A DNA stretch of 64,000 nucleotides from Pirellulales bacterium (lineage in GTDB: Bacteria > Planctomycetota > Planctomycetia > Pirellulales > UBA1268), in contig JAFMIU010000008.1 of the NCBI GenBank assembly GCA_017853835.1, forward strand, positions 17,048 through 81,047. The letters run 5' to 3'. The notes beneath the pieces were generated by a model. That model had not been told where the DNA came from. It saw only the letters and a program-made list of their open reading frames with translations, and searched no databases. The position numbers and the translations under genes are program-made. Every line of letters starts with the position of its first letter. Within the stretch, counting starts at the first letter, position 1. This document shows positions 33,931-42,620 of this stretch, one piece after another.

Positions 33931-35978
33931 TGATGAGTCCTGTGGTCGGCGCCGGCGCGCTGGCGTGGTTTGCCACACCGGCAAACTGGCTGGTCGTGCT
34001 CCAGGTGGCAGGGGGCCTCGGATTCGTGATTTTCGTCCACGAACTCGGCCACTTTCTCGTCGCCAAGGCGTGCGGCGTGAAGTGCGAGAAGTTCTTTCTC
34101 GGCTTCGACGTCGGCGGAATAAAGCTGCTCAGCTTCCGTCGCGGCGAGACGGAATACGGCATCGGCATCCTGCCACTCGGCGGCTACGTGAAGATGCTCG
34201 GCCAGGACGACAACCCGGCCGCGGCCGCGGAGGAGGCCCAGCGGGCCAAACTCTCCGGCGACCTTCCCTCCGAGCCGGTGGCCGGGCCGCATCCTGAATG
34301 GGATCCCCGCAGTTACCCGGCGCAGAGCGTGCCCGAGCGCATGGCCATCATCTCGGCCGGGGTCGTGATGAACGTCATCTTTGCCGTGCTGATGGCATCG
34401 CTGGCCTACGGCCTCGGTGTGCGCGAGATGACCTGCACGCTGTCGAGCGTCCGCACCGGCGGTGCCGCCTGGCGGGCCGGCCTGCGCACGGGGGACGAGA
34501 TCGTGGCGATCGGCGGACGCCGCAATCCCATCTTCAACGACCTCCGGCATGGCGTGACCGTCGGCAGCGTGCAGGATGGGATCGAGTTCGCCATTCGACG
34601 ACCATCGGACGACTCCACGAAAACGCTCGTGCTTCGGCCCGACACCGATCTCGGCGCACCGACGATCGGCGTGACGAGCCCCTTCTCGCTCTCCCTGCCT
34701 TCCGACATCTCCCGAGGCCTCGCCGGGGCGGCCGCCCTGGCGGAGCCGGCCTTCGAGGCCGGAGACACGATCCGCGCGGTCGACGGCGTGGCCGTGAGCA
34801 CCTATGCCGAGCTCCTCGCGGCCCTCTCAACCAAACCCGACGCCGCCGTATCGCTCACCGTGGACCGCACAGCCTCCACGGCAGGTGGCACGTCGGGCTC
34901 GACCGAGGTGACGATCACACTGCCGCCGCAGCCGCGACTCATCACCGGCATGAACATGACCCCGCTTGCGATCAAGGCGGTGCAGGCTGATTCCCCGGCT
35001 GCCGAGGCGGGCATCACGGCTGGTGAGCGGCTCACGGCCGTCGATGGTGAGCCCATCGGCGACCCCCTCGCCCTCGACGATCGCCTGCAACGGCGAGCCG
35101 GCTCGGTCGTGAGCCTCACGCTGGTGGGCTCGTCGGGTGACGAACGGCGGGTGGAGGTTCGTCCACGAGCGGTGACCTGGCGGGATGACGAAACCGCCGG
35201 TATCGGAAGCCCCGTCTCCATTGCATCGCTGGGACTGGCGATTCCGGTCGATGCCCTGGTCGCCGCCGTTGAACCAGACAGTCCGGCATCGAAGGCCGGG
35301 ATCGTTGCGGGAGACCGCATCGTGAAGGCCACCGCCGTCGCGCCGGATGACAAGCCGGATCCACAGGCCGGGATCGATCTTTCACCGGATCAACCCAGCT
35401 GGCCCATCGTGGCCTCGGCGATCCAGCAGTTGCCTCGGGGCACGACGCTCGCGCTCGATGTGGAATCGGTCTCCGGGGATACCCGAGTCGTGACACTCGA
35501 GCCTGTCGCTGCAGCCGGCCGCTTCATCGTCGACCGCGATCTTGTGTTTGATCCGGTCTATGAGACCGTCCGTGCATCGTCGGTGGGTGATGCCCTCCGG
35601 CGGGGAGCCCGGAAGGCCAAGGAAGACCTCTTCATGGTGTATGGGTTCCTCGGGAAGCTCTCGAAGCGGGAGATCAGCCCGCGGCTGCTGGGTGGCCCGA
35701 TCGAAATTGCCAAGCAGGCGGGCCGTTCGGCCAACGAGGGCTTCGGGCGACTGCTGCTGTTTCTCACGATGCTCTCCGCCAATCTCGCAGTCGTGAACTT
35801 TCTCCCGATTCCGGTGCTCGACGGCGGTCACATGGTGTTTCTCACCTACGAACTCATTCGAGGAAAACCAGCAAGCGAGACGGTGGTGGGCCTGTTGAGT
35901 TACCTCGGACTCGCCCTGATCCTGTCGCTCATGTTTTTTGTCTTCGGTCTCGATCTTGGGCTGATTCCACGACGGTAG
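33915..35978 (+). CDS. rseP: Site-2 intramembrane zinc metalloprotease (RseP family)
   Basis: A 687-residue M50 protease that would cleave anti-sigma factors or other membrane proteins within the bilayer. The zinc motif HELGH follows FVIFV in the first TM helix (about residues 40-60), and the second motif NFLPIPVLDGGH is near residue 630. Between them are three to four PDZ-like domains (GAAWRAGLRTGDEIVAIGG, FEAGDTIRAVDGVAV, AAEAGITAGERLTAVDGEP, ASKAGIVAGDRIV). E. coli RseP is about 450 residues with two PDZ domains, so this is a longer version. GTG start as explained at the ribosome-binding site. It overlaps dxr by 16 bp, so they share an operon. Confidence 0.95.
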   Translation: MGEWLMMSPVVGAGALAWFATPANWLVVLQVAGGLGFVIFVHELGHFLVAKACGVKCEKFFLGFDVGGIKLLSFRRGETEYGIGILPLGGYVKMLGQDDNPAAAAEEAQRAKLSGDLPSEPVAGPHPEWDPRSYPAQSVPERMAIISAGVVMNVIFAVLMASLAYGLGVREMTCTLSSVRTGGAAWRAGLRTGDEIVAIGGRRNPIFNDLRHGVTVGSVQDGIEFAIRRPSDDSTKTLVLRPDTDLGAPTIGVTSPFSLSLPSDISRGLAGAAALAEPAFEAGDTIRAVDGVAVSTYAELLAALSTKPDAAVSLTVDRTASTAGGTSGSTEVTITLPPQPRLITGMNMTPLAIKAVQADSPAAEAGITAGERLTAVDGEPIGDPLALDDRLQRRAGSVVSLTLVGSSGDERRVEVRPRAVTWRDDETAGIGSPVSIASLGLAIPVDALVAAVEPDSPASKAGIVAGDRIVKATAVAPDDKPDPQAGIDLSPDQPSWPIVASAIQQLPRGTTLALDVESVSGDTRVVTLEPVAAAGRFIVDRDLVFDPVYETVRASSVGDALRRGARKAKEDLFMVYGFLGKLSKREISPRLLGGPIEIAKQAGRSANEGFGRLLLFLTMLSANLAVVNFLPIPVLDGGHMVFLTYELIRGKPASETVVGLLSYLGLALILSLMFFVFGLDLGLIPRR

Positions 35979-35994
35979 CCACTGGGAGCTGCGG

Positions 35995-38595
35995 ATGGCC
36001 GATGGGAACGATGCTCCGAGCCTTGGCGACGATGACCTTCCACGGCCATCGGCCGCCTGCGGTGAAGAGACCTCGCTCGACCAGCGGCTCGCCTGCCTCG
36101 CCCGCACGCCCGTCCTCCTGATTGCCACCGATTACGACGGCACGCTTTCGCCGATCGTCGATGACCCCGCGGACGCGGTGCCCCTTCGCGAATCCATCGT
36201 GGCGCTCCGCACCCTCGCGGCGCTGCCCAACACCCATGTCGCCGTCATCTCGGGCCGATCCCTCGCCGACCTCGCCCTGCTGAGCGGACTCGATGAACGG
36301 GTGATGCTCGTCGGCTCCCATGGAAGTGAGTTTGACCACGACTTTGTCCGGTCGCTCACCGCCGAACAGACGGAGCTTCGTCGCCGCCTGCTCGAAGAAA
36401 CCCGACGCATCGCCGAAAACAGCCCGGGTTTCCGCGTGGAGCCAAAGCCGGCGAGCGTGGCATTTCACTTTCGTGCCGTCGAGCCGGCCACGGCCGATCG
36501 CGCCGTGTCGGAGCTGCTCTCGGGCGCCGCCAGGTGGGAGGGTGTCGGGATCAAGCATGGCAAGAAGGTGGTGGAGTTTGCCGTCGTCCATACCTCGAAA
36601 GGCGACGCCATCGACACGATCCGCCAACGGGTCGGCGCCGGGGGTGTCGTCTATCTCGGCGACGATGTGACCGACGAGGATGCCTTCGCCCGACTCCAGG
36701 GTCCCGACCTCGGCATCAAGGTGGGCGATGGGACGACGCTGGCGGGATTTCGTCTCGACAACCCGCTCGAGGTGGCCCGTTTTCTGGCGCGGCTGGCGAT
36801 GGCGCGTGAACAGTGGCTTGCCGGTGCCGCCATCGTGCCGATTGAGCGGCATGCCATGCTCTCGGACGGTCGCGTGATCGCGCTGGTGGCCCCCGGGGCG
36901 AAACTCGCCTGGATGTGTGCCCCGCGAATCGACGGCCCAGCCCTGTTCGCCGATCTGCTCGGCGGGCCGAGCGCCGGGCATTTCACGGTGCGTCCCGTCG
37001 GTGGCGGCGAGGGCGTGTCGCGGTATGAAGGCGATTCCCTCGTCTTGATCACGGAATGGCCGCAGGTGAAGGTGACTGATTTCCTCGACTGCTCCGCGGG
37101 CCGTCCGACCCAACGGGCTGGCCGCACCGATTTTGTGCGGCTCATCGAGGGCTCCGGGGAGGTGCAGATCACGTTCGCACCACGGCTCGACTTCGGCCGC
37201 ACACCGACACGCCTCGTGGTCCGCGAGGGCGGCCTCGAGATCGACGACACGATCGACCCCATCGTGCTGCGGACGCCCGGGGTGCTGTGGGACCTCCGGG
37301 AAGACGGCGCCCATCACACGGCGGTGGGCACGGCACGGCTGGACGACGGGCCGCTGCGTCTGGAACTCCGCTACGGCACCGGAACCCTGCGGGATCACCA
37401 GTCGCTCTCGCCCGACGTGCGTCATCGGCTCACCCGTGACTACTGGGTGTCGTGGGCATCTCGCCTCGCGGTGCCGGGCCGCCATGCTGATCTCGTGCGG
37501 CGCAGCGCCCTGGTGCTCAAGGGGCTGTGCTACGGCCCGTCGGGCGGCATCGCAGCGGCGGCCACCACCAGCCTTCCCGAACATCTCGGCGGTGTTCGCA
37601 ACTGGGACTATCGCTACTGCTGGCTTCGCGATGCGGCGATGTCGGCCACGTCACTCGTGAAGCTCGGATCGTTTTCCGAAGCGATGGCATTTCTCGACTG
37701 GATGCTCGGGGTGATCGATCGGGCCGACGCCCCGGATCGACTGATGCCGCTCTACACGGTGGGCGGCGCCGAGGTCGGCGCCGAGGCCGAGATCGCCGAA
37801 CTCTCCGGCTATGGCCAGAGCCGACCGGTTCGGATCGGCAACGCGGCCAGGGGGCAGGTGCAGCTCGACGTGTTCGGACCGATTGCCGAACTCGTCTGGC
37901 AGCTCCTGCTGGCCGAGGCCCCGCTCTCCTCGGAGCATGTGCGGCTCGTCGAAGCGACCGTGCGTGCCGTCGAGGCCCGATGGCACGAGCCCGATCACGG
38001 CATCTGGGAGATTCGAAAGCCTCGGCGTCACCACGTGCACTCCAAGGTGATGTGCTGGCTCACGGTCGACCGAGGCATCCGGATTCTCGAGCAGTTTCTC
38101 GACCGCAGGCGCCCTGCCTGGGAGGAACTGCGGGAGACGATCGCCACCGACATCCTGGCCCATGCGTGGAACGCCGACGTCGGCTCGTTCACCGCCGCCT
38201 ACGATGCTGACGACCTCGATGCCGCCGCCCTCACCGTTGGCCTCACGGGTCTCGTTCGCTGCACCGACCCACGATTCGTGTCGACGGTCACGGCAGTGGA
38301 GCGTCATCTCCGCGATGGGCCGACGGTCTATCGCTACATCAGCGACGACGGGCTTCCTGGGCGCGAGGGTGGTTTTTTTCTCTGTGCGTCATGGCTCGTC
38401 GAGGCCCTGCATCGCTCCGGGCGCTGGTCCGACGCCGAGTCGCTGTTCGAATCCATCGTGGCACTCGCCGGCCCGGAAGGCCTTCTTCCGGAACAATACG
38501 ATCCGGCCAGCGGCCGCACGCTCGGCAACCATCCCCAGGCCTATTCGCACATCGGCATCATCGAGAACGCCATCACGCTCTCGACATCACCGTGA
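35995..38595 (+). CDS. Trehalose-phosphatase/GH15 glycoside hydrolase fusion
   Basis: An 866-residue two-domain enzyme. The N-terminal 250 residues are a HAD-type trehalose-6-phosphate phosphatase (OtsB-like): catalytic DYDGT, ISGR, the Lys in KHGKKVVEF, and GDDVTDEDAF. The C-terminal 600 residues form a GH15 domain, with WDYRYCWLRDA, the catalytic-acid region HGIWEIR, and LLPEQYDPASGR. Bacterial GH15 members include trehalases and glucoamylases. If the GH15 part is a trehalase, one protein would both form and degrade trehalose; otherwise it may act on an oligosaccharide. GGGAG precedes the ATG at 35995. It follows rseP by 16 bp and its end overlaps the next convergent gene by 9 bp. Confidence 0.92.
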   Translation: MADGNDAPSLGDDDLPRPSAACGEETSLDQRLACLARTPVLLIATDYDGTLSPIVDDPADAVPLRESIVALRTLAALPNTHVAVISGRSLADLALLSGLDERVMLVGSHGSEFDHDFVRSLTAEQTELRRRLLEETRRIAENSPGFRVEPKPASVAFHFRAVEPATADRAVSELLSGAARWEGVGIKHGKKVVEFAVVHTSKGDAIDTIRQRVGAGGVVYLGDDVTDEDAFARLQGPDLGIKVGDGTTLAGFRLDNPLEVARFLARLAMAREQWLAGAAIVPIERHAMLSDGRVIALVAPGAKLAWMCAPRIDGPALFADLLGGPSAGHFTVRPVGGGEGVSRYEGDSLVLITEWPQVKVTDFLDCSAGRPTQRAGRTDFVRLIEGSGEVQITFAPRLDFGRTPTRLVVREGGLEIDDTIDPIVLRTPGVLWDLREDGAHHTAVGTARLDDGPLRLELRYGTGTLRDHQSLSPDVRHRLTRDYWVSWASRLAVPGRHADLVRRSALVLKGLCYGPSGGIAAAATTSLPEHLGGVRNWDYRYCWLRDAAMSATSLVKLGSFSEAMAFLDWMLGVIDRADAPDRLMPLYTVGGAEVGAEAEIAELSGYGQSRPVRIGNAARGQVQLDVFGPIAELVWQLLLAEAPLSSEHVRLVEATVRAVEARWHEPDHGIWEIRKPRRHHVHSKVMCWLTVDRGIRILEQFLDRRRPAWEELRETIATDILAHAWNADVGSFTAAYDADDLDAAALTVGLTGLVRCTDPRFVSTVTAVERHLRDGPTVYRYISDDGLPGREGGFFLCASWLVEALHRSGRWSDAESLFESIVALAGPEGLLPEQYDPASGRTLGNHPQAYSHIGIIENAITLSTSP

Positions 38596-39207
38596 CCGAC
38601 GACGGCACCTCGCGGCCACGGCGCCGACGGCCACGCTGAGCAACGCCCACGACGACGGTTCGGGCACCGCGGTGATGGTGGCCCCGTGGAGCCCATTGTC
38701 GATATTGTCGCCTTGCTGCGCATTGTAGCCGGCGTAGCCGGTGATGAAGCCCGTGGCACTGGCCTTGATGGCGCTCTGGTTGAGCGTCCACTTGACCGTT
38801 GCCGTGCTCTCACTGGCGATGCCGATCATGTAGACGGTATTGGGCGAGAGCGACCAGTTGAGATTCGTGAACTCGTAAAACGTGGAGAGGCTATCACTCA
38901 AGATCGAGTTGCTGTAGGTGGCCGACACGAGTGCCGATCCCGTTTTGAAATAGGCATTCGGTGAGCCCGTGGCCTCGTGAAGCCTGAGCGTGAAGTCGGC
39001 CGTGCTGAGGCCGTTGCGGTTGATTTGGAGGCTGGCGGCTGTCAGGAGCGTGTTGGGGCCCGAGTTGAACGCCTGGCCGATGTAGACGTTGTCGTTGTTC
39101 TTCGAGCCGACCTCGGTGGCGCCGGTGGTGTTGACCTCGTAGATGGTTGCGGCGGAGACAGGCGACATGAGGAGCGCGGCGGTGAACGTGGCCAACAGAA
39201 AACGCAT
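38587..39207 (-). CDS. PEP-CTERM surface protein
   Basis: A 206-residue exported protein. Signal peptide MRFLLATFTAALLMSPVSAA, then a beta-rich body, and the PEP-CTERM sorting signal at the end: VPEPSSWALLS, a hydrophobic stretch and CRRRSR. Such proteins are processed by an exosortase, which is not encoded in the window. The body reads as a carbohydrate- or matrix-binding beta-sandwich. The ATG at 39207 is the start; an upstream frame exists but lacks a signal peptide. Its stop overlaps the stop of the convergent fusion gene by 9 bp. A sigma-54-type promoter lies about 65-80 bp upstream of the start codon. Confidence 0.88.
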   Translation of the reverse strand: MRFLLATFTAALLMSPVSAATIYEVNTTGATEVGSKNNDNVYIGQAFNSGPNTLLTAASLQINRNGLSTADFTLRLHEATGSPNAYFKTGSALVSATYSNSILSDSLSTFYEFTNLNWSLSPNTVYMIGIASESTATVKWTLNQSAIKASATGFITGYAGYNAQQGDNIDNGLHGATITAVPEPSSWALLSVAVGAVAARCRRRSR

Positions 39208-39272
39208 GGGAACCGGATGTCCGTGAGGGGTGGGGAATGGGTCCAGGTCATCGAAACGACGGCATGTTGGAG

Positions 39273-39288
39273 TGCAAAACGCATGCCA
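39273..39288 (-). promoter_or_regulatory. Sigma-54 (-24/-12) promoter of the PEP-CTERM gene
   Basis: On the minus strand the site reads TGGCATGCGTTTTGCA, matching the consensus TGGCAYR-N4-TTGCW at every fixed position, with GG and GC 12 bp apart. Expected transcription start is near 39262, giving a leader of about 55 nt before the ATG at 39207. Placement and orientation fit the gene. Confidence 0.8.
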
Positions 39289-39372
39289 CATTGAGTTCCA
39301 AAGCGCCCCGCTGCACGTTGCCTAGGATTTCAGCCATTTTCGCGTCATCCGCACCGCGCCGAATGGCGCGCT

Positions 39373-39441
39373 GGGGCGATTGACCACAGCGGGCTGGAGC
39401 GATTCGCCCCAGGGGAGTGGAGCGATTCGCTCCATGCGGCC
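39373..39441. promoter_or_regulatory. Three 23-bp-spaced motif units, possible activator-binding array
   Basis: Three units start at 39373, 39396 and 39419, each 23 bp after the last: GGGGCGATTGACC, GGAGCGATTCGCCCC and GGAGCGATTCGCTCC. The third is a perfect 7-bp dyad around one T. They lie about 118, 141 and 164 bp upstream of the predicted start of the sigma-54 promoter, where enhancer-binding proteins usually bind. Two helical turns per repeat would put the sites on one face of the DNA. Confidence 0.6.
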
Positions 39442-39561
39442 CCGCACCGTTGTCGCGACGTCGCTCCCCGAGATCACGGTGACGGACGTGTGCCCAGGAG
39501 CGTCTCTGGGGGGGCATCCGACCGATCAACGATCGAAGGACTCGAACATGGCGACACACGC

Positions 39562-40764
39562 TCATGCCACGGGGCGAACCGGAGTAGCCAGTCGCGAGAG
39601 CATCAGCAGGCATGCCGCCGCCGCGGACAGCACGGCCGTCAGCGCAAACGCCTGCGAGGGACCGGCCGGTCCATGCTCCCAGAGCCAGCCGGCGGCCAGG
39701 CCGGCAGGGAGCGCCATCACCCCCTGCACGAAGGCATACCAGCCAAACCCGCTGCCGTGCCGACCCGCCGGCGACAGCGATGCCACGAGCGCCCGCTCCG
39801 ACGGCTCCACCACACCATACGCGGCCGCCACGACGAGCATCGCCCCCATCGCGACGGCCCCGACCGTGATGGCCAGGACCGCGTAGGCGGCGGCAAACAG
39901 GAGCCAACCGGCCACGAGCGCCCGATGCGGTGTCATGGCATCGACGAGCGGACCAGCCACGCGCGCCACACCGCTCTTCACGAGTCCGATCGCAAACCAC
40001 ACCAGCGGTATGGCCGCCAACGGCACCCCGAGATCCGAGGCGCGAAGCAGCAGAAACTGCTCACTCGCAGCCCCGAGAGCCCAGAGCGCCACGCAGCCCA
40101 GGAGCGTCTTTTGAGGACCGGTGAGCCGATCCGGAGCGGCTGCCTCCGGGACTTCGTGAGCGGAACGCCTGAGTGGATCGTGGACGAATCGCCAAATCAC
40201 CGCCAGCGTCACCAATCCGGGCACGACCGCCGCGAGAAAGAGCGTTCGCTCGCGGCCCGGAAAGAGCAGCAGAAACGCCATCGCCACGAGCGGCCCGATC
40301 GCGGCCCCGAGGTGATCCATGGCGCGAATGTGACCGAATGCGCGGCCGCGCATGCCGGACTCGACGAGATCGGTGACCAACGCATCGCGTGGGGCCGAAC
40401 GGATCCCCTTGCCAAACCGATCGGCGGCCCGCACGACGACCACGCCGATCGGCGTCGCAACCAGTCCCATCAGCGGTCGGATCACTGCCGACAGACCATA
40501 CCCGAAGAGCACGAGCGGTCGACGGCCGATGCGGTCGGAGAGCCGGCCGGCGAAGAGCCTCACCACGGCCGCGATGGCATTGGCCAAGCCATCGATGAGG
40601 CCGATGTCGACTCCGGTGCCGCCAAGTCCCTTCACGAACGCCGGCAGGAGCGGGTAGATCGCCTCGCTCGAAAGGTCCGTCAGAAAACTCGTCCAGCCCA
40701 AGGCGCGGACCGTAGCGGGCACGGCATCATGCGACAGCACGGTCCGATGATCCGGCGATGGCAC
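39562..40764 (-). CDS. MFS transporter
   Basis: A 400-residue major facilitator superfamily protein with about twelve TM helices. The conserved loop after helix 2 reads GRLSDRIGRRPLVLFG, the family signature. A second such pattern, with DRFGKGIRSAPRDALVTD, follows helix 4 and resembles the drug/sugar exporter group common in planctomycetes. It begins with GTG one base after the stop of lepA, so the two are probably one transcript. No substrate-specific neighbour is present. The substrate is unknown. Confidence 0.85.
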   Translation of the reverse strand: MPSPDHRTVLSHDAVPATVRALGWTSFLTDLSSEAIYPLLPAFVKGLGGTGVDIGLIDGLANAIAAVVRLFAGRLSDRIGRRPLVLFGYGLSAVIRPLMGLVATPIGVVVVRAADRFGKGIRSAPRDALVTDLVESGMRGRAFGHIRAMDHLGAAIGPLVAMAFLLLFPGRERTLFLAAVVPGLVTLAVIWRFVHDPLRRSAHEVPEAAAPDRLTGPQKTLLGCVALWALGAASEQFLLLRASDLGVPLAAIPLVWFAIGLVKSGVARVAGPLVDAMTPHRALVAGWLLFAAAYAVLAITVGAVAMGAMLVVAAAYGVVEPSERALVASLSPAGRHGSGFGWYAFVQGVMALPAGLAAGWLWEHGPAGPSQAFALTAVLSAAAACLLMLSRLATPVRPVA

Positions 40765-40765
40765 G

Positions 40766-42571
40766 TCAGGTCCGTTCGGCCCCCGTGTCGAGCACGGCCA
40801 TGAAGGCCTTTTGCGGAATGTCGACCGAGCCGATGCTCTTCATCCGCTTCTTGCCTTCCTTCTGCTTCGCCCAGAGTTTCTTCTTCCGGGAGATGTCGCC
40901 GCCATAGCACTTGGCCGTGACGTTCTTTCGCATGGCGGAGATCGTCTCGCGGGCGATCACCTTCGTGCCGATCGCCGCCTGGAGGGCGATCTCGAACATG
41001 TGCCGGTCGATCTCCCCGCGAAGCTTCTTGACGATCGCCCGGCCGCGTCGATCGGCGTCGCGGCGGTCACAGATGATCGAGAGGGCGTCGACCTTTTTGC
41101 CGCCAACGAGGATGTCGAGCCGCACGAGATCGGCCGGAAAGTAGCCGATGAGCTCGTAGTCCATCGTGCCGTAGCCGCGGGTCACGCTCTTGAGCTTGTC
41201 GTGAAGGTCGTAGATCACTTCGCCGAGGGGCAGGTCGAAGGTGAGCATCGCCCGGGTGGGCGAGAGGTATTCCGTCTTCAGGAAGGTGCCACGCCGGTCG
41301 GTGCACAGCTGCATCACCGGACCGATGTGCTCCACCGGTACGAGGAAGTTGGTCCGCACGATCGGCTGCAAAAACTCGTCGATCTGCCCGGAATCGGGCA
41401 CATCCTGCGGGTTGGTGATGTCGATCGTCTCGCCGTCGGTCTTCTTGACCTTGTACGTGACGTTGGGCGCCGTCTGGACGAGATCGAGGTCGTGTTCCTT
41501 CTCGAGCCGCTGCTGGATGATCTCCATGTGCAACAGGCCGAGGAATCCGCAGCGAAATCCGAAGCCGAGCGCCTCGCTGCTTTCGGGGGCATATTCGAAG
41601 GAAGGATCGTTGATCGCGAGCTTCTCGAGCGCGTCGCGGAGTTCCTCGAAGTTTTCCCCTTCACTCGGATAGAGGCCGCAGTAGACCATTCGCTGGGGCG
41701 GCTTGTAGCCCGGCAACGGCGCCGCAGCCTGGTCCCCGGGGATCGTCACCGTGTCTCCGATGTGGACCTGCTTGACGTCCTTGATGTTGCAGACGAGATA
41801 GCCCACCTGACCCGCCGAGAGGCTGTCGCAGGCTCGCCGCTGCGGCACGAACTGCCCCAGCTCGAGCACCTCGTAGGTCGCACCCGTCTCGAGGAAACGA
41901 ATCTTTTGGCCCTTGGTGACCGTGCCGTCGACCAGCCGCACGTAGGTGATGGCGCCACGGTAGCTGTCGTAGTGGCTGTCGAAGATCATCGCCCGGAGCG
42001 TGGCACCCGGATCACCCTTGGGGGGAGGAATCCGCTCCACGATCGCGCCGAGCAGGTCGTCGATCCCGATGCCGGTCTTCGCACTCGCCCGGATCACCTC
42101 GGTGGGATCGATCGCGAGGCTCTGCTCCATCTCCTGAAGCACCTCGTCGACACGGGCATGCACGAGGTCGACCTTGTTGATCACCGGAACGATCGCGAGG
42201 TCTTGGTTGATCGCCGCATAGGCGTTGGCCACTGTCTGGGCCTCGACTCCCTGGAACGCGTCGACGAGCAGGAGAGCCCCCTCGCAGCACGCCAGGCTCC
42301 GGGAGACCTCGTAGTGGAAATCGACGTGCCCGGGAGTGTCGATCAGGTTGAGCTCGTACCGCTCTCCCTTGTGCACGCATTCCATCCGTACGGCCCGGGC
42401 CTTGATCGTGATGCCCCGCTGACGCTCGAGCTCCATGTCGTCGAGCATCTGCTCCTTCATCTGCCGCTTTTCCACCGTGCCGGTGGCCTCGAGGAGCCGA
42501 TCGGCGAGCGTGCTCTTGCCGTGGTCGATGTGGGCAACGATCGAAAAATTACGAATGTGGGTGCAGTCCAT
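40766..42571 (-). CDS. lepA: Elongation factor 4 (LepA)
   Basis: LepA is a ribosome-bound GTPase that assists elongation and ribosome biogenesis. The 601-residue product has AHIDHGKSTL (G1), the switch I region around DDMELERQRGITIK, DTPGH (G3) and NKVD (G4), followed by the EF-G-like domains and the LepA C-terminal domain with the basic stretch SRKKKLWAKQKEGKKRM. Length is standard. The ATG at 42571 (MDCTHIRNF) gives the usual N-terminus. It lies 50 bp after the ROK kinase stop and is directly followed by the MFS gene. Confidence 0.98.
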   Translation of the reverse strand: MDCTHIRNFSIVAHIDHGKSTLADRLLEATGTVEKRQMKEQMLDDMELERQRGITIKARAVRMECVHKGERYELNLIDTPGHVDFHYEVSRSLACCEGALLLVDAFQGVEAQTVANAYAAINQDLAIVPVINKVDLVHARVDEVLQEMEQSLAIDPTEVIRASAKTGIGIDDLLGAIVERIPPPKGDPGATLRAMIFDSHYDSYRGAITYVRLVDGTVTKGQKIRFLETGATYEVLELGQFVPQRRACDSLSAGQVGYLVCNIKDVKQVHIGDTVTIPGDQAAAPLPGYKPPQRMVYCGLYPSEGENFEELRDALEKLAINDPSFEYAPESSEALGFGFRCGFLGLLHMEIIQQRLEKEHDLDLVQTAPNVTYKVKKTDGETIDITNPQDVPDSGQIDEFLQPIVRTNFLVPVEHIGPVMQLCTDRRGTFLKTEYLSPTRAMLTFDLPLGEVIYDLHDKLKSVTRGYGTMDYELIGYFPADLVRLDILVGGKKVDALSIICDRRDADRRGRAIVKKLRGEIDRHMFEIALQAAIGTKVIARETISAMRKNVTAKCYGGDISRKKKLWAKQKEGKKRMKSIGSVDIPQKAFMAVLDTGAERT

Positions 42572-42620
42572 GGCGAGATTGTACCGTTCGGGGCGGCAAT
42601 TTCGCGGGGGAAGGGCCAAC

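Larger units (their letters stand above)
39208..39561. other. Gene-free regulatory region upstream of a PEP-CTERM gene
   Basis: This 354-bp gap holds a sigma-54-type promoter (39273-39288) and a set of three motif units at a 23-bp period (39373-39441), listed separately. The part 39442-39561 next to the MFS gene shows nothing I could assign. Confidence 0.6.

Noticed and set aside
39373..39441. The 23-bp-period units as a CRISPR array
   Set aside because: The units are near-identical with almost no spacer and no cas genes; they fit operator sites better.
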